DNA of 64,000 bases from Rheinheimera mangrovi (GCF_003990335.1 NZ_CP034683.1:3579501-3643500); one strand, 5' to 3'; shown: positions 1 to 9,477, numbered from the stretch's first letter. Notes: generated by a model not told the origin, from the letters alone. Program-made: numbers and translations.

Positions 1-828
1 TGCCCTTTGCTCGGCCAAACCAGCGATGGCAAACAGATTTATTTATACCAGTATCAGCAAAGTTCACCTGTGCTGCGTGAAATTGGTCGTTTACGGGAAA
101 TCGCCTTTAGAGCTGTAGGCGAAGGCAGCGGTCAGCGCCGTGATATTGATCAGTACGACAGCTACTACGAACAACTGATTTTATGGGACAAAGACGACTT
201 AGAAATAGTAGGTGCATACCGTTTTGCCAACACAGCTAAAGTGATGGCGGACAAGGGCCTTTCAGGCTTGTATACAGCATCTTTATTCCAGTTTAACCTT
301 GCGATGACACCTTATTTAGATCAAGGCCTGGAGCTTGGCCGTAGCTTTGTACAACCTCGTTATTGGGGCAAACGTAGTCTGGATTATTTATGGTATGGCA
401 TAGGAGCATACTTAAAACAAAATCCGGAGATCCGTTATTTATTTGGTGGTGTCAGTTTATCCAACAGCTACCCTAAGGCCGCACGGGATCTGATGGTGTA
501 TTTCTACAGCCTGTATTTCCGCTGCCCGGAACAAAGCGCTGTGCCTAATATTCCTTATGAATTACCTATGGATACCTTAAGCCAGCTGCAGCAGCATTTT
601 AGCGGTGATAACTACAGTCAGGACTTTGTGCAGCTAAAGCACTTACTGGCCAATATGGGCGTTAGTATTCCCACTTTGTATAAGCAATACAGTGAACTGA
701 CCGAACCTGGTGGTGTGCGCTTTTTGGCCTTTGGCGTCGACCCTGACTTTGCCGACTGTGTCGACGGTTTAGTGCTGGTTGATATGACAATGCTGAAAGA
801 CAATAAAAAAGCACGCTATATTGCCTGA
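1..828 (+). CDS. GNAT-type acyltransferase, 3' part (5' end outside window)
   Basis: The reading frame is open from the first base and ends at TGA 826-828, so this is the C-terminal 275 residues of a longer protein. The sequence resembles the OlsB/hemolysin-like N-acyltransferase domain: conserved stretches include REIAFRAVGEG near the start, LELGRSFVQPRYWGKRSLDYL-like core residues, and a C-terminal block around FGVDPDFADCVDGLVLVD. In many gammaproteobacteria this domain is the C-terminal half of a lysophospholipid acyltransferase/GNAT fusion involved in ornithine-lipid type acylation; whether a PlsC-like half lies upstream cannot be seen. The internal TTG at position 7 is unlikely to be the true start. 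The domain family is fairly secure, the substrate is inference. Confidence 0.75.
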   Translation, partial: CPLLGQTSDGKQIYLYQYQQSSPVLREIGRLREIAFRAVGEGSGQRRDIDQYDSYYEQLILWDKDDLEIVGAYRFANTAKVMADKGLSGLYTASLFQFNLAMTPYLDQGLELGRSFVQPRYWGKRSLDYLWYGIGAYLKQNPEIRYLFGGVSLSNSYPKAARDLMVYFYSLYFRCPEQSAVPNIPYELPMDTLSQLQQHFSGDNYSQDFVQLKHLLANMGVSIPTLYKQYSELTEPGGVRFLAFGVDPDFADCVDGLVLVDMTMLKDNKKARYIA

Positions 829-837
829 TATCGCCAT

Positions 838-871
838 AGAGCCTGAGTGTTCAGGCTCTCTTTTCATTTTT
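838..871 (+). terminator. Rho-independent terminator of the acyltransferase gene
   Basis: Perfect 9-bp stem AGAGCCTGA / TCAGGCTCT (838-846 and 851-859) with loop GTGT, followed by a T-rich run CTTTTCATTTTT. It begins ten bases after the stop codon. Confidence 0.85.
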
Positions 872-886
872 GATTCTGTCATATGT

Positions 887-900
887 TTGTTTTACATCAA
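887..900 (+). promoter_or_regulatory. Candidate FNR/CRP-family box upstream of ompW
   Basis: TTGTTTTACATCAA matches the FNR consensus TTGAT-N4-ATCAA with one mismatch. It lies about 110 bases before the ompW start. E. coli ompW is known to respond to FNR, which makes the site plausible. The match is seen; the regulation is inference. Confidence 0.45.
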
Positions 901-1010
901 TAAAAACCTTAAAGACAGTACAGGCTTATAACAAGTATTGATCTGGGGCAAAGTTTCACTACACCAAAAGCGCAGAATGACGCCAGTTTCTTAAGCCAAG
1001 GATCATTCTG

Positions 1011-1712
1011 ATGAACACAAGTTATAAAACAATCCTCTCTCTGTTGTTAGCCGCCTCTGCCGCTCCAGCTCTGGCTAACTGGTCTGTAAATGTCGGTGCT
1101 ATTTCTGTAGCTCCACAAGACTCCAGTGGTCACCTGAATGTTGTTGAGACTGTCGCTGGTTTACCTGCTAATTCCACTGAAGTGTCTGTTAATAACAATA
1201 CCCAGTTGGGCATTACTATCGACTACCAATTGAATAAAAACTGGACCCTGGAGCTGATAGCGGCAACACCTTTTAGCCATGATGTTCAGGTAAAAGGTTC
1301 AGCCATCGACGGCTTGCCATTAGGCAGTACCAAACATTTACCTCCCACTTTATTAGCTCAGTACCATTTTGATTTGGGTGACAGCAGATTTGACCCTTTT
1401 ATTGGTTTAGGTCTGAATTACACTAACTTCTTTAAAGAAGAAGTGTCAGGCGAGTTAATCAGTACCTTGCAGGCACTGAATGTGACTGATGCAAATGACA
1501 AGGTAGAGCTTAAATTAAAAGACTCCTGGGGATTGGCCATGCAGGCTGGTGTTAATGTGAAGCTGGCGGATAGCTGGAGCGCACATCTGATGCTAAGTAA
1601 AATGGATATAGATACCACTGGCCGCGTACTGGTGAATAACACCAGCATTCAGTCTGTTGATGTCAGTATCGATCCTTATGTTTGGATGATTGGCGCCCGT
1701 TATTCGTTCTAA
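1011..1712 (+). CDS. ompW: OmpW family outer-membrane protein
   Basis: A 233-residue protein with a signal peptide (residues 1 to about 22, ending ALA) and the OmpW fold: an N-terminal NWSVNVGAISVAP segment, alternating amphipathic strands such as TLELIAATPFSHDVQV, the family motif LPPTLLAQYHFD near the middle, and an aromatic C-terminal residue (ARYSF) for BAM-dependent insertion. OmpW forms a small eight-stranded barrel in the outer membrane with a hydrophobic channel and is implicated in uptake of small hydrophobic compounds and in anaerobic or stress responses. AAGGA at 998-1002 is a good ribosome binding site. The gene stands alone, with a candidate FNR box upstream and a hairpin shared with the convergent PilZ gene downstream. 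Confidence 0.92.
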   Translation: MNTSYKTILSLLLAASAAPALANWSVNVGAISVAPQDSSGHLNVVETVAGLPANSTEVSVNNNTQLGITIDYQLNKNWTLELIAATPFSHDVQVKGSAIDGLPLGSTKHLPPTLLAQYHFDLGDSRFDPFIGLGLNYTNFFKEEVSGELISTLQALNVTDANDKVELKLKDSWGLAMQAGVNVKLADSWSAHLMLSKMDIDTTGRVLVNNTSIQSVDVSIDPYVWMIGARYSF

Positions 1713-1727
1713 AAGCAAACAGCAACT

Positions 1728-1766
1728 AACCAGTCCTTCTGACAGTGGCAACCTGAAGGACTGGTT
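1728..1766. terminator. Hairpin between convergent ompW and PilZ genes
   Basis: Perfect 12-bp arms AACCAGTCCTTC (1728-1739) and GAAGGACTGGTT (1755-1766) around a 15-base loop. It separates two convergent genes and touches the PilZ stop codon. There is no strong T run on either side, so terminator activity is likely but not certain. Confidence 0.6.
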
Positions 1767-2428
1767 CAGGAAGCAACGGCCAGTTTCTCTAAATACAGTT
1801 GCGGCAAGTTAAACTGAATACCAATAGATAACCCGCGTTCTTCCAGCCTGGAGTTACGTACTTCGCCCTTAATTTGCTGATTAATTCCTACTTTTTCACA
1901 TTGAATATGCAGAACTATAGGAGCCATATTGACTTTGTTGCCCTGAGGAGAAGGGTCAAATAAAAAACGACAGCCCCCACTGGATACGTCAATCACGTAG
2001 CCTTGAAAACTGCGGGCACTCTGCACAACTTCCAGATTGAGCCTCACCGACGCAGGAATAAAAATACTGTTACGGCGTTCATTACGCAACGCCCGACGCT
2101 GTATCATCACAGGGAAACTGACTACTACCAGTTTGTCAGGAAAACGCATCAGTTGCTGTAGTTCAGATTTAAAAGCGAAACATTCACCTACTGAATCTTC
2201 AACTAAAAAACGACAGACCACAGCCAAACCATTAATGAAAAAGCGGTCAGGTAAGGTATCATCATCAACCCTGAACAGCACATATTTACCCGCTTTATAA
2301 CCCACAAGTTCGCAGTTACACCGGCTTTTGCGTTGATCCAATAACTCCAAATCAAAACGCTGGCCAATTTTTACATGTGACAACCATTCTTTATTATCAG
2401 GATGTACAGAACTCACAGCTACTTGCAT
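1766..2428 (-). CDS. PilZ domain protein (YcgR-like, c-di-GMP binding)
   Basis: A 220-residue soluble protein. Residues 1 to about 105 look like the YcgR-type N-terminal PilZN beta domain. Residues 108 to about 215 form a PilZ domain with both c-di-GMP signature motifs: RxxxR at R115-R119 (within RALRNERRN) and DxSxxG at D147-G152 (DVSSGG). Proteins of this architecture bind cyclic di-GMP and act on motility, type IV pili or polysaccharide secretion. No flagellar or cellulose genes are next to it, so the partner is unknown. It is convergent with ompW and stands alone on its strand. Confidence 0.88.
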   Translation of the reverse strand: MQVAVSSVHPDNKEWLSHVKIGQRFDLELLDQRKSRCNCELVGYKAGKYVLFRVDDDTLPDRFFINGLAVVCRFLVEDSVGECFAFKSELQQLMRFPDKLVVVSFPVMIQRRALRNERRNSIFIPASVRLNLEVVQSARSFQGYVIDVSSGGCRFLFDPSPQGNKVNMAPIVLHIQCEKVGINQQIKGEVRNSRLEERGLSIGIQFNLPQLYLEKLAVAS

Positions 2429-2650
2429 ACCTTATCCTTCAGGTTTCACCGACTTCATGTCGGCAGTCTCGTTTGTGCGGGTGATAAAAGAGATACAACT
2501 AGTGTGTAAAAAAACAGGAGTAGGATCAAGAGCCAAAATGAAAAAAATTGCACATACAGTAAAAATGAAATACTTATTTAAACCTTCTGTTACATAAAAC
2601 AACAATGCGAAGTGGTGGCCTGAAAGGTGAGCGACAAGGATGGCCGCAAA

Positions 2651-2678
2651 AACAAGACCTGCCGAAGCAGGTCTTGTT
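2651..2678 (-). terminator. purL terminator
   Basis: Perfect 12-bp stem AACAAGACCTGC / GCAGGTCTTGTT (2651-2662 and 2667-2678) with a four-base loop, starting 19 bases past the purL stop. On the minus strand it is followed by a short T run. The 220 bases between it and the PilZ start hold no other gene I can support. Confidence 0.8.
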
Positions 2679-2696
2679 GTTATCATTTTTTCACTA

Positions 2697-5600
2697 TTAG
2701 CCTAACCAGACCCTGGCGTTGCGGAACATCCGCATCCACGGACTGTCTTCCTGCCACTCATCCGGGTACCAGCTGTTTGCCACAGTACGGAACACACGCT
2801 CTGGGTGAGGCATCATGATAGTGACACGACCGTCCGTTGTGGTTAACGAAGTGATACCCAGTGGTGATCCGTTTGGATTCGACGGGTATTGAGTCGTCAC
2901 ATTGCCGTAGTTGTCGACAAAACGTAACGCCACTGTGCCACTTTGATCCGCGGCTTGCAGTGCTGCTTGTGAAGCAAACTCTGCATGACCTTCGCCATGC
3001 GACACTGCGATAGGCATACGGGAACCTGCCATGCCTTTAAAGAATAAAGAGGCGCTTTCCTGTACTTCGACCAGGCTGAAACGGGCTTCGAAACGTTCAG
3101 ACTTGTTGCGGACGAAACGTGGCCATAAATCAGCACCAGGGATCAGGCTCTTCAGATTCGACATCATCTGACAACCGTTACAGACCCCTAAGCTAAAAGT
3201 GCTTTCACGCTCAAAAAACGCGGCAAATTCAGCACGGGCTTTGTCGTTAAACAGCACAGACTTCGCCCAGCCTTCACCAGCACCTAACACGTCACCGTAA
3301 GAGAAACCACCGCACGCCACTAAGCCGTTAAATTCAGCTAAAGAACGACGACCAGACAAAATGTCGCTCATATGCACGTCAACTGCATTAAAGCCTGCTC
3401 TGTTGTAGGCAGCAGCCATCTCAACATGAGAGTTTACGCCCTGCTCACGCAGAATAGCGACTTTTGGTTGTACACCTTTAAGGATATAAGGCGCTGCTAC
3501 ATCTTCGTTCAAATCAAAGCTTAATTTTGCGTTTAAGCCTGGATCTGTGACGTCTGCTTTAGCTACAAATTCCTGACGAGCCCCTTCAGGGTTATCACGC
3601 ATCAGTTGCATCTGATAGGTCGTTTCAGCCCAAATGGTACGTAAAGTGGTACGGCTGTTGCTGTACACCAGCTGATCGCCGCGGCTGATCTGAATTTGAT
3701 CGTCCGTCGTCACTTCACCTAATAAATGTGCCACAGCAGATAAATTATGCTGAGCTAAAATCGCCTGTACTACAGGTAAATCACTGTTTGCGACCTGCAG
3801 TACTGCACCTAACTCTTCGCTAAACAGCACGGCCAGGTTATCTGCGCCTAAGCTCGCAATATCAACTTTGATACCGGCTTTACCGGCAAAGGCCATTTCC
3901 GCCAGCGTGACAAATAAACCACCGTCTGAACGGTCATGGTAGGCCAGTAACTTCTGCTGGGCCACTAAAGCCTGCACAGCCTGATAGAAGTTCATCAGTA
4001 ATTCCGGGCTTTCCAGATCTGGCGCTGTTTGGCCTAACTGCTTATACACCTGAGCTAAACATGAGGCGCCTAAACGGTTGGCACCCTGGCCTAAATCCAA
4101 CAGGATCAGGCTGCTTGCGCCTTTGTCCGTGCGCAGCTGTGGTGTCACAGTGCGGCGAACATCTTCAACACGGGCAAAAGCTGTGATAATCAAGGATAAA
4201 GGTGAGGTCACTGTCTTCTGTTCACCATCCTGTTGCCAGCTGGTTTTCATCGACATGGAGTCTTTACCTACAGGGATAGTTAAACCCATAGCAGGACATA
4301 ACTCTTCGCCTATGGCCTTAACAGCCTGATACAAACCTGCATCTTCACCTGGGTGACCAGCTGCCGACATCCAGTTAGCCGACAGTTTGATATGTTTAAT
4401 ATCACCAATCTGAGTGGCTGCAATATTGGTAATAGATTCAGCAACAGCCAAACGGGCAGAAGCGGCGAAGTCTAATAAAGCAACAGGGGTACGTTCACCC
4501 ATCGACATGGCTTCGCCATGATAGGTATCGTAGGATGCAGCGGTCACACCACAGTTCGCTACCGGCACCTGCCATGGACCCACCATCTGATCACGGGCCA
4601 CTAAACCAGTGACTGTGCGGTCACCTATGGTGATCAGGAAGGTTTTTTCAGCAATAGTAGGTAAACGTAACAAACGCTCAGCTGCATCGGCCACTGTCAC
4701 GCCATTCAGATCTAAGGCTTTACCTTCTGTCACCTGAGATTTGACATCACGGTGCATTTTAGGCGCTTTGCCCAGCAGCACGTTCAGTGGCAAATCAATA
4801 GGCGTATTACCAAAATGCTGGTCTGACAGGGTCAGGTGGTGTTCAGCTGTGGCTTCACCCACTACAGCATAAGGTGCACGTTCGCGCTTACAAATCTCTT
4901 CAAACACAGCCATTTTGTCAGCTGGGATCGCCATCACATAACGTTCTTGTGATTCGTTACACCAGATTTCCAGTGGCGACATACCTGGCTCGTCGTTAGG
5001 CACGTTACGTAATTCGAACTTACCACCCACACCACCATCGTTGACCAGCTCAGGGAAGGCGTTAGATAAACCACCGGCACCTACGTCATGGATAAAACAA
5101 ATAGGGTTGGCATCGCCCAGCTGCCAGCAGCGGTCTATCACTTCCTGACAACGACGTTCAATTTCAGGGTTTTCACGTTGTACCGAAGCAAAATCTAAAT
5201 CTTCAGCCGACTGGCCTGAAGCCATAGAAGACGCAGCACCACCACCTAAACCTATGTTCATCGCCGGGCCACCCAGCACCACTAACTTGGCGCCAACAGG
5301 CATTTGGCCTTTTTGTACGTGCTCAGCACGGATATTGCCCATACCACCGGCAATCATAATAGGTTTGTGGTAACCACGAACTTCCTCGCCATTGTGGCTT
5401 GGCACTTTTTCTTCGTAAGTACGGAAGTAACCCAGAATATTCGGGCGACCAAATTCGTTGTTAAAGGCAGCACCACCTAATGGACCTTCTGTCATGATGT
5501 CTAAAGCAGTGACTATACGGTCTGGTTTACCAAAGTCAGTTTCCCATGGCTGTTCAAAACCCGGGATCCGTAAGTTAGATACAGAGAAACCTGATAAGCC

Positions 5601-6590
5601 AGCTTTTGGCTTGGCACCTACACCTGTGGCACCTTCGTCGCGGATTTCACCACCTGAACCAGTAGCGGCACCTGGGAATGGAGAAATAGCTGTTGGGTGG
5701 TTGTGAGTTTCCACTTTCATTAACACATGAATATCTTCATGGTTGTAGCCATATTCCTGGGTATCAGCAGACGGGAAAAAACGACCAGCTTTTGAACCTG
5801 TCATGACAGCGGCATTGTCTTTATAAGCCGACAACACATGATCCGGCGTTTTCTCAAAGGTATTTTTGATCATTTTAAACAGCGACTTCGGCTGTTGTTC
5901 ACCGTCTATAGTCCAGTCGGCGTTAAAAATTTTATGACGGCAGTGCTCAGAGTTGGCCTGCGCAAACATATAAAGCTCAATATCATTTGGGTTGCGGCCC
6001 AACTGATTAAAATTCGTTACCAGATAATCTATTTCATCTTCAGCTAATGCCAGACCCATCTCGATATTGGCTTTGACTAAAGCTTCACGGCCGCCGGAGA
6101 TTATGTCGACCGAGCTTAAAGGCGCAGGCTCAGCTTTATGAAATAAGGCAGCAGCTTGTTCAAACTCGCTGAATACCACTTCCATCATGCGGTCGTGTAC
6201 TAAGCCCTTTAACTGCTGCAACTGTGCTTCAGTCAAGGTAGCAGTAGTCTGGATATAATAAGCCACACCACGTTCTAAACGTTTCACCTGACTCAGGCCA
6301 CAGTTTTTGGCAATATCAGTCGCTTTGGACGACCATGGAGAAATAGTGCCAGGGCGTGGTGTCACCACCAGCAATAAACCTTCTGGAGTGTGGCTGACGA
6401 TAGTAGGTCCGTAAGTCAGCAACTTGCTTAAGGTGGTCTGTTGTTCAGCCGACAGTTCGCTGCTTAAATCAGCAAAATGCATAAATTCGGCATAAACACC
6501 ATTCACAGGCAAATTAGCTTTAACACAAAGATCGATGAACTTCTGAACTCTAAACTCGGACAGTGCAGGTGCACCACGCAGGATCAACAT
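2697..6590 (-). CDS. purL: Phosphoribosylformylglycinamidine synthase
   Basis: Large single-chain FGAM synthase (1297 residues; E. coli 1295). It converts FGAR, glutamine and ATP to FGAM in step four of de novo purine synthesis. The N-terminal PurS-like region, two AIRS-like ATPase halves (for example [19 protein letters not shown] and [12 protein letters not shown]) and the C-terminal glutamine amidotransferase domain are all present. The triad is Cys1137 (in GVCNGCQM), His1262 and Glu1264 (in PHPERVF). The start is set at ATG 6590 because the protein then begins [17 protein letters not shown], as in E. coli; the open frame runs a further 49 codons upstream, but those residues are not family-like. 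It is divergent from mltF. Confidence 0.97.
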   Translation of the reverse strand: MLILRGAPALSEFRVQKFIDLCVKANLPVNGVYAEFMHFADLSSELSAEQQTTLSKLLTYGPTIVSHTPEGLLLVVTPRPGTISPWSSKATDIAKNCGLSQVKRLERGVAYYIQTTATLTEAQLQQLKGLVHDRMMEVVFSEFEQAAALFHKAEPAPLSSVDIISGGREALVKANIEMGLALAEDEIDYLVTNFNQLGRNPNDIELYMFAQANSEHCRHKIFNADWTIDGEQQPKSLFKMIKNTFEKTPDHVLSAYKDNAAVMTGSKAGRFFPSADTQEYGYNHEDIHVLMKVETHNHPTAISPFPGAATGSGGEIRDEGATGVGAKPKAGLSGFSVSNLRIPGFEQPWETDFGKPDRIVTALDIMTEGPLGGAAFNNEFGRPNILGYFRTYEEKVPSHNGEEVRGYHKPIMIAGGMGNIRAEHVQKGQMPVGAKLVVLGGPAMNIGLGGGAASSMASGQSAEDLDFASVQRENPEIERRCQEVIDRCWQLGDANPICFIHDVGAGGLSNAFPELVNDGGVGGKFELRNVPNDEPGMSPLEIWCNESQERYVMAIPADKMAVFEEICKRERAPYAVVGEATAEHHLTLSDQHFGNTPIDLPLNVLLGKAPKMHRDVKSQVTEGKALDLNGVTVADAAERLLRLPTIAEKTFLITIGDRTVTGLVARDQMVGPWQVPVANCGVTAASYDTYHGEAMSMGERTPVALLDFAASARLAVAESITNIAATQIGDIKHIKLSANWMSAAGHPGEDAGLYQAVKAIGEELCPAMGLTIPVGKDSMSMKTSWQQDGEQKTVTSPLSLIITAFARVEDVRRTVTPQLRTDKGASSLILLDLGQGANRLGASCLAQVYKQLGQTAPDLESPELLMNFYQAVQALVAQQKLLAYHDRSDGGLFVTLAEMAFAGKAGIKVDIASLGADNLAVLFSEELGAVLQVANSDLPVVQAILAQHNLSAVAHLLGEVTTDDQIQISRGDQLVYSNSRTTLRTIWAETTYQMQLMRDNPEGARQEFVAKADVTDPGLNAKLSFDLNEDVAAPYILKGVQPKVAILREQGVNSHVEMAAAYNRAGFNAVDVHMSDILSGRRSLAEFNGLVACGGFSYGDVLGAGEGWAKSVLFNDKARAEFAAFFERESTFSLGVCNGCQMMSNLKSLIPGADLWPRFVRNKSERFEARFSLVEVQESASLFFKGMAGSRMPIAVSHGEGHAEFASQAALQAADQSGTVALRFVDNYGNVTTQYPSNPNGSPLGITSLTTTDGRVTIMMPHPERVFRTVANSWYPDEWQEDSPWMRMFRNARVWLG

Positions 6591-6642
6591 AGGTTTTTTT
6601 TCCGTTGGTTGAGCGACAATGGAACCCAAAATCAGGCGCCGC

Positions 6643-6666
6643 ATTATAAAGAAAAAACGTCTGCAA
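6643..6666 (-). promoter_or_regulatory. purL promoter -10 with candidate PurR operator
   Basis: On the minus strand a consensus -10 TATAAT (6643-6648) sits just downstream of TTGCAGACGTTTTTTC (6651-6666). The latter shares the core GCA-ACGTTTT with the enterobacterial PurR operator (ACGCAAACGTTTTCGT; 10 of 16 positions). The location, about 55 bases before purL and overlapping the promoter, fits repression by PurR. I found no clear -35 box. Confidence 0.35.
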
Positions 6667-6741
6667 TGGTATGAATAAGATCTGACGACCAGCAGGAATT
6701 TTGGTATAAATGGCGCTCTCGCATATTCAAGGCACAACCGA

Positions 6742-8193
6742 ATGATTCGATTTGGAATTCTAGGAGCTGTATTAACAGCAGTAGTTTCTTGTACTCCGGT
6801 ACAGGAGCCTGTTCAGCTTCATGAAATTTATCAAAGAGATAGCATTCGTGTTGGCATTTTAAACAGCCCTACCAGCTACTATGTAGGCGCTGATGGCCCA
6901 ACAGGCTACGACTATGAACTGTCAGTTGCATTAGCAGAAAAGTTAGGCGTTGAACTGGAGTTATTTCCCAGTTATCAACGTGAAGAGCTATTACAAAAAT
7001 TAGATTCTGGTCAGGTTGACTACATAGCAGGTGGTTTAGCTGTCACTGAAAGCCGGAAACAGAAATACCGTATAGCACCAGCTTATTTATGGCGTAACGA
7101 AGTATTGGTCTACCGTAAAGGTCAGGCAAAACCCAATAGCTTTAAAGATATCAAAGAGCCTGTGCTGGTGCCAAAAGACAGTTCGCTGGCAGAAACCTTA
7201 AGCCTGGTGCAAAAAGACTATCCACAATTGCAGTGGCAGGAAACTGAATCTGAAGATGCGGATGAGTTACTGCAACAAGTCGAAGATGGCAAAATCCCTT
7301 ATACGCTGGTTGACTCAAACTTACTGGCGGTGAATCAACGCTTCTTTCCTAACTTAACAGTCGCCTTTAAAGTGAAAGAACAACAACCAGTGGCCTGGCT
7401 GCTTAATAACAAAGCCGATGATTCATTTTGGGCTGTGTTAATCGAGTTTTTTGGCCAGAATTATCAGTCCGGAGATTTGTTGAGCCTTGAAGATAAATAC
7501 TTTGGCCATATCCGCCGCTTCGATTACGTCGCGACTCTGGACTACATCAAGGCGATTGAAAAAGATTTGCCCCGTTATCAGCCGTTATTTGAGAAATATG
7601 CCGGTAACTTTGACTGGCGTTTACTGGCGGCTATTGGTTATCAGGAATCAAACTGGCGACCTGACGCCCGCAGTTCCACTGGTGTGGTTGGTATGATGAT
7701 GCTGACCGTCAGTACAGCACAGACTATGGGTGTCAGCAGCAGGCTGGACCCGGCCCAAAGTATCAGAGGTGGAGCAAAATACCTGCAGCGCATGGTTGAA
7801 CGTATACCTGAGCGTATTCAGATGCCGGATCGGCTTTGGTTTGCTATTGCTGCTTATAACATTGGCTGGGGTCATGTTGAGAGTGCTCGTGTGCTGACTG
7901 AACGGGATGGTGCCAATCCGGACAAATGGCATGAAGTAAAACAGCGCCTGCCTTTGCTGCAACAAAAACGTTACTACCAGAATACCAGGCTGGGTTACGC
8001 CCGTGGCGCTCAGGCCGTCTATTATGTTGAAAACGTCCGTCGTTTCTACGATACGCTGTTATGGGTCGATGAAAAGAGAAAAACCGAACAAAGGTTAGAT
8101 CAGCAAAAACAGAGGCTTAACGAGCAATTCGGCGATAAAGCGGTAAATTCAACAGAAAAGTCAGGGAACATCAGCACTCCTCTATCCAAGTAA
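6742..8193 (+). CDS. mltF: Membrane-bound lytic murein transglycosylase F
   Basis: A 483-residue protein with a short hydrophobic leader and a lipobox-like VVSC (Cys17), so probably a lipoprotein. Residues about 34-255 are a periplasmic solute-binding (SBP_bac_3) domain ([24 protein letters not shown]). Residues about 285-430 are an SLT/Slt70-type catalytic domain with catalytic Glu302 in GYQESNWRP and the MltF-typical GVVGMMMLT. It cleaves peptidoglycan glycan strands with 1,6-anhydro formation. The C-terminal tail from about residue 445 is charged and low complexity. The last codons and the stop lie inside a dispersed repeat (8183-8309), so the end of the protein may have been altered by repeat insertion. 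Confidence 0.95.
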   Translation: MIRFGILGAVLTAVVSCTPVQEPVQLHEIYQRDSIRVGILNSPTSYYVGADGPTGYDYELSVALAEKLGVELELFPSYQREELLQKLDSGQVDYIAGGLAVTESRKQKYRIAPAYLWRNEVLVYRKGQAKPNSFKDIKEPVLVPKDSSLAETLSLVQKDYPQLQWQETESEDADELLQQVEDGKIPYTLVDSNLLAVNQRFFPNLTVAFKVKEQQPVAWLLNNKADDSFWAVLIEFFGQNYQSGDLLSLEDKYFGHIRRFDYVATLDYIKAIEKDLPRYQPLFEKYAGNFDWRLLAAIGYQESNWRPDARSSTGVVGMMMLTVSTAQTMGVSSRLDPAQSIRGGAKYLQRMVERIPERIQMPDRLWFAIAAYNIGWGHVESARVLTERDGANPDKWHEVKQRLPLLQQKRYYQNTRLGYARGAQAVYYVENVRRFYDTLLWVDEKRKTEQRLDQQKQRLNEQFGDKAVNSTEKSGNISTPLSK

Positions 8194-8309
8194 CTTGAAG
8201 TTGCGGCGAGGCGACAAGCCAGTGCCCCCCCAGGAGCATAGTAAACCTATGTGACTGGGGTGAGATGGCGCAGTCAACAAAGTTGCAGCTTAAAGGGCGA
8301 CGGGTATAA
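8183..8309 (+). repeat. Dispersed modular palindromic repeat, copy 1
   Basis: About 127 bp. Starts TATCCAAGTAACTTGAAGTTG and ends with a TGCAGCTT... GACGGGTATA segment; the centre carries a hairpin formed by CCCCCAGGAGCATAG and CTATGTGACTGGGG. Related copies are at 12809-12931, 32786-32904 and 46895-47020. Its first bases supply the stop codon of mltF. Confidence 0.85.
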
Positions 8310-8321
8310 GCAGTCTTAATC

Positions 8322-8350
8322 TTGTAACTGCGCAGCTAAGCTTTTATATT
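8322..8350 (+). promoter_or_regulatory. Sigma-70 promoter for the small basic protein gene
   Basis: -35 TTGTAA (8322-8327), 17-base spacer, -10 TATATT (8345-8350). The predicted start of transcription is about 20 bases before the ATG at 8376. It lies just downstream of repeat copy 1. Confidence 0.6.
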
Positions 8351-8375
8351 AGCGAAAATAATTTGGAGTCAATGA

Positions 8376-8543
8376 ATGTTAAAACGTAAAAAACCTAAAA
8401 TGCTGCGCAAACGGCGATTAATGGATGTTGCATCCGGCAGAAGACGGGTCAGCCGCAATATGACGATGTTAAAGTTAAACAGACGCCGCCGCTCTTTTCA
8501 GTCTATTCAGGATTTAGCCAGCGCCACCGAAGCTATCGCTTAA
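8376..8543 (+). CDS. Small, highly basic protein of unknown function (55 aa)
   Basis: A 55-codon frame, ATG 8376 to TAA 8541-8543, with GGAG at 8364-8367 (eight bases before the start) and a well-formed promoter at 8322-8350. The product has 18 Lys/Arg and only three acidic residues, clustered as MLKRKKPKMLRKRRL, SGRRRVSR and NRRRR, followed by a more neutral tail SIQDLASATEAIA. No transmembrane segment or signal peptide is seen. Such a composition suggests nucleic-acid or ribosome binding, which is inference. The 3' end overlaps the end of convergent tadA by 11 bases. I do not recognise a family. The case for a real gene rests on the promoter, ribosome site and spacing. Confidence 0.6.
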   Translation: MLKRKKPKMLRKRRLMDVASGRRRVSRNMTMLKLNRRRRSFQSIQDLASATEAIA

Positions 8544-9057
8544 ACTGCCCTTCCTCAACACTCTGCTGTTTTTCCTGCTGTTTTAATGCCTTTTGTTCTG
8601 CTCTGCGACGGCGGAAAAATTCAGAGAGTTTGTCTGCGCATTGCTGCGCCAAAGGACCATCCAGTACATCTAACTGATGATTCAACACCGGATGCCGCAC
8701 TATATCCAGCACAGAGCCAGCAGCACCGGTTTTTGCATCTTTAGCGCCAAATACCAGTCGTTTTACTCTGCTGTGCACTAAAAGACCTGCGCACATAGCA
8801 CAAGGCTCTAAAGTGACATATAAAGTGCAGTCTATCAGACGGTAATTGCCGACTTTTGCCGCAGCCTGCCGGATAGCCATCATTTCAGCATGAGCAGAAG
8901 GGTCGTTCAGTTGGATCGACTGATTCCAGCCCTCCCCCAGCACCATACCGTCTTTGATCAGCACAGCACCTACCGGAATTTCGCCACTTTGTTCAGCTTT
9001 ATCGGCCAGTTGCAAGGCATACTGCATCCAGTGTAAATCGTCGTCTGCTGCTGTCAC
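8533..9057 (-). CDS. tadA: tRNA-specific adenosine deaminase
   Basis: A 174-residue zinc-dependent deaminase that converts A34 to inosine in tRNA-Arg(ACG). The CDA-fold signatures are HAE (His56, catalytic Glu58) and PCAMC (Cys86, Cys89), which bind zinc and activate water. FGAKDAKTGAAGS matches the tRNA-binding loop of TadA. The C-terminal tail (FRRRRAEQKALKQQEKQQ) is basic and glutamine-rich, as in gammaproteobacterial TadA. It stands alone. In enterobacteria tadA also lies near mltF and purL, so this neighbourhood is conserved. Confidence 0.96.
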   Translation of the reverse strand: MTAADDDLHWMQYALQLADKAEQSGEIPVGAVLIKDGMVLGEGWNQSIQLNDPSAHAEMMAIRQAAAKVGNYRLIDCTLYVTLEPCAMCAGLLVHSRVKRLVFGAKDAKTGAAGSVLDIVRHPVLNHQLDVLDGPLAQQCADKLSEFFRRRRAEQKALKQQEKQQSVEEGQFKR

Positions 9058-9170
9058 CTTGGCCTCTTATAGTGCTGCTGAATCTGGCTAATTTTACCAG
9101 CTCTGGTTAAGATTTTGACTATCTTTTAGTTATTTTGTTACAAATCAACTGACAACAAAATAGCTAACGC

Positions 9171-9187
9171 TTTGATAATGAATCAAA
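9171..9187. promoter_or_regulatory. Palindrome upstream of the sigma-54 promoter
   Basis: TTTGAT-AATGA-ATCAAA, a perfect 6-bp inverted repeat centred about 20 bases upstream of the -24/-12 element. The five-base spacer argues against a standard FNR box. It could be an activator site, but it is close to the promoter for a classical enhancer. Confidence 0.3.
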
Positions 9188-9196
9188 TAGTGGTTA

Positions 9197-9212
9197 TGGT
9201 ATAGCTATTGCT
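9197..9212 (+). promoter_or_regulatory. Sigma-54 (RpoN) promoter
   Basis: TGGTATAGCTATTGCT matches the consensus TGGCAYRN4TTGCW at all but one defined position, with GG (9198-9199) and GC (9210-9211) exactly ten bases apart. Transcription would start near 9223, about 28 bases before the ATG at 9251. Sigma-54 promoters need an enhancer-binding activator; which one is not visible here. Confidence 0.6.
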
Positions 9213-9250
9213 TAACCAGTAAAGTTTTCAATCTATACAGAGGGATGATC

Positions 9251-9469
9251 ATGGGTGTATTTGACGTAGGCTTTATCGCAGTCTTAGGCGCTTTTGCCTA
9301 TGCGTTTTATGAAAACCACAATAAAACTAAAATTAAGTTGCAACAATCCTCAGCCAGCAGAGATGAGCTTCGTCAGCAAATTGAACAGCTGAAACAACGG
9401 GTTGCCACTTTAGAGACTATAGTGACAGATAAGTCCTATCAGCTGAAACACGAAATTAATAAGCTGTAG
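9251..9469 (+). CDS. Small membrane-anchored coiled-coil protein (PspB-like layout)
   Basis: A 72-residue protein: an N-terminal transmembrane helix (about residues 3-20, FDVGFIAVLGAFAYAFYE) followed by a soluble coiled coil (DELRQQIEQLKQRVATLETIV). This layout and the LKQRVATLETI segment recall PspB, the membrane sensor partner of the phage-shock system, but the match is not strong enough to name it. The ATG at 9251 is preferred over 9245 because GAGGG (9240-9244) then has normal spacing. The sigma-54 promoter match just upstream is notable, since phage-shock genes are sigma-54 dependent. It is followed by a strong terminator, so it is a single-gene unit. Confidence 0.7.
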   Translation: MGVFDVGFIAVLGAFAYAFYENHNKTKIKLQQSSASRDELRQQIEQLKQRVATLETIVTDKSYQLKHEINKL

Positions 9470-9477
9470 AAAACAAA

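Noticed and set aside
2432..2686. 84-codon frame upstream of the PilZ gene
   Set aside because: Crosses the purL terminator region, no ribosome site, composition unlike a real protein.
6591..6737. 49-residue N-terminal extension of PurL
   Set aside because: Family proteins start at MLILRG; the extension crosses the promoter and -10 box.
9171..9187. FNR box TTTGAT-N5-ATCAAA
   Set aside because: FNR sites have a four-base spacer; kept only as an unassigned palindrome.
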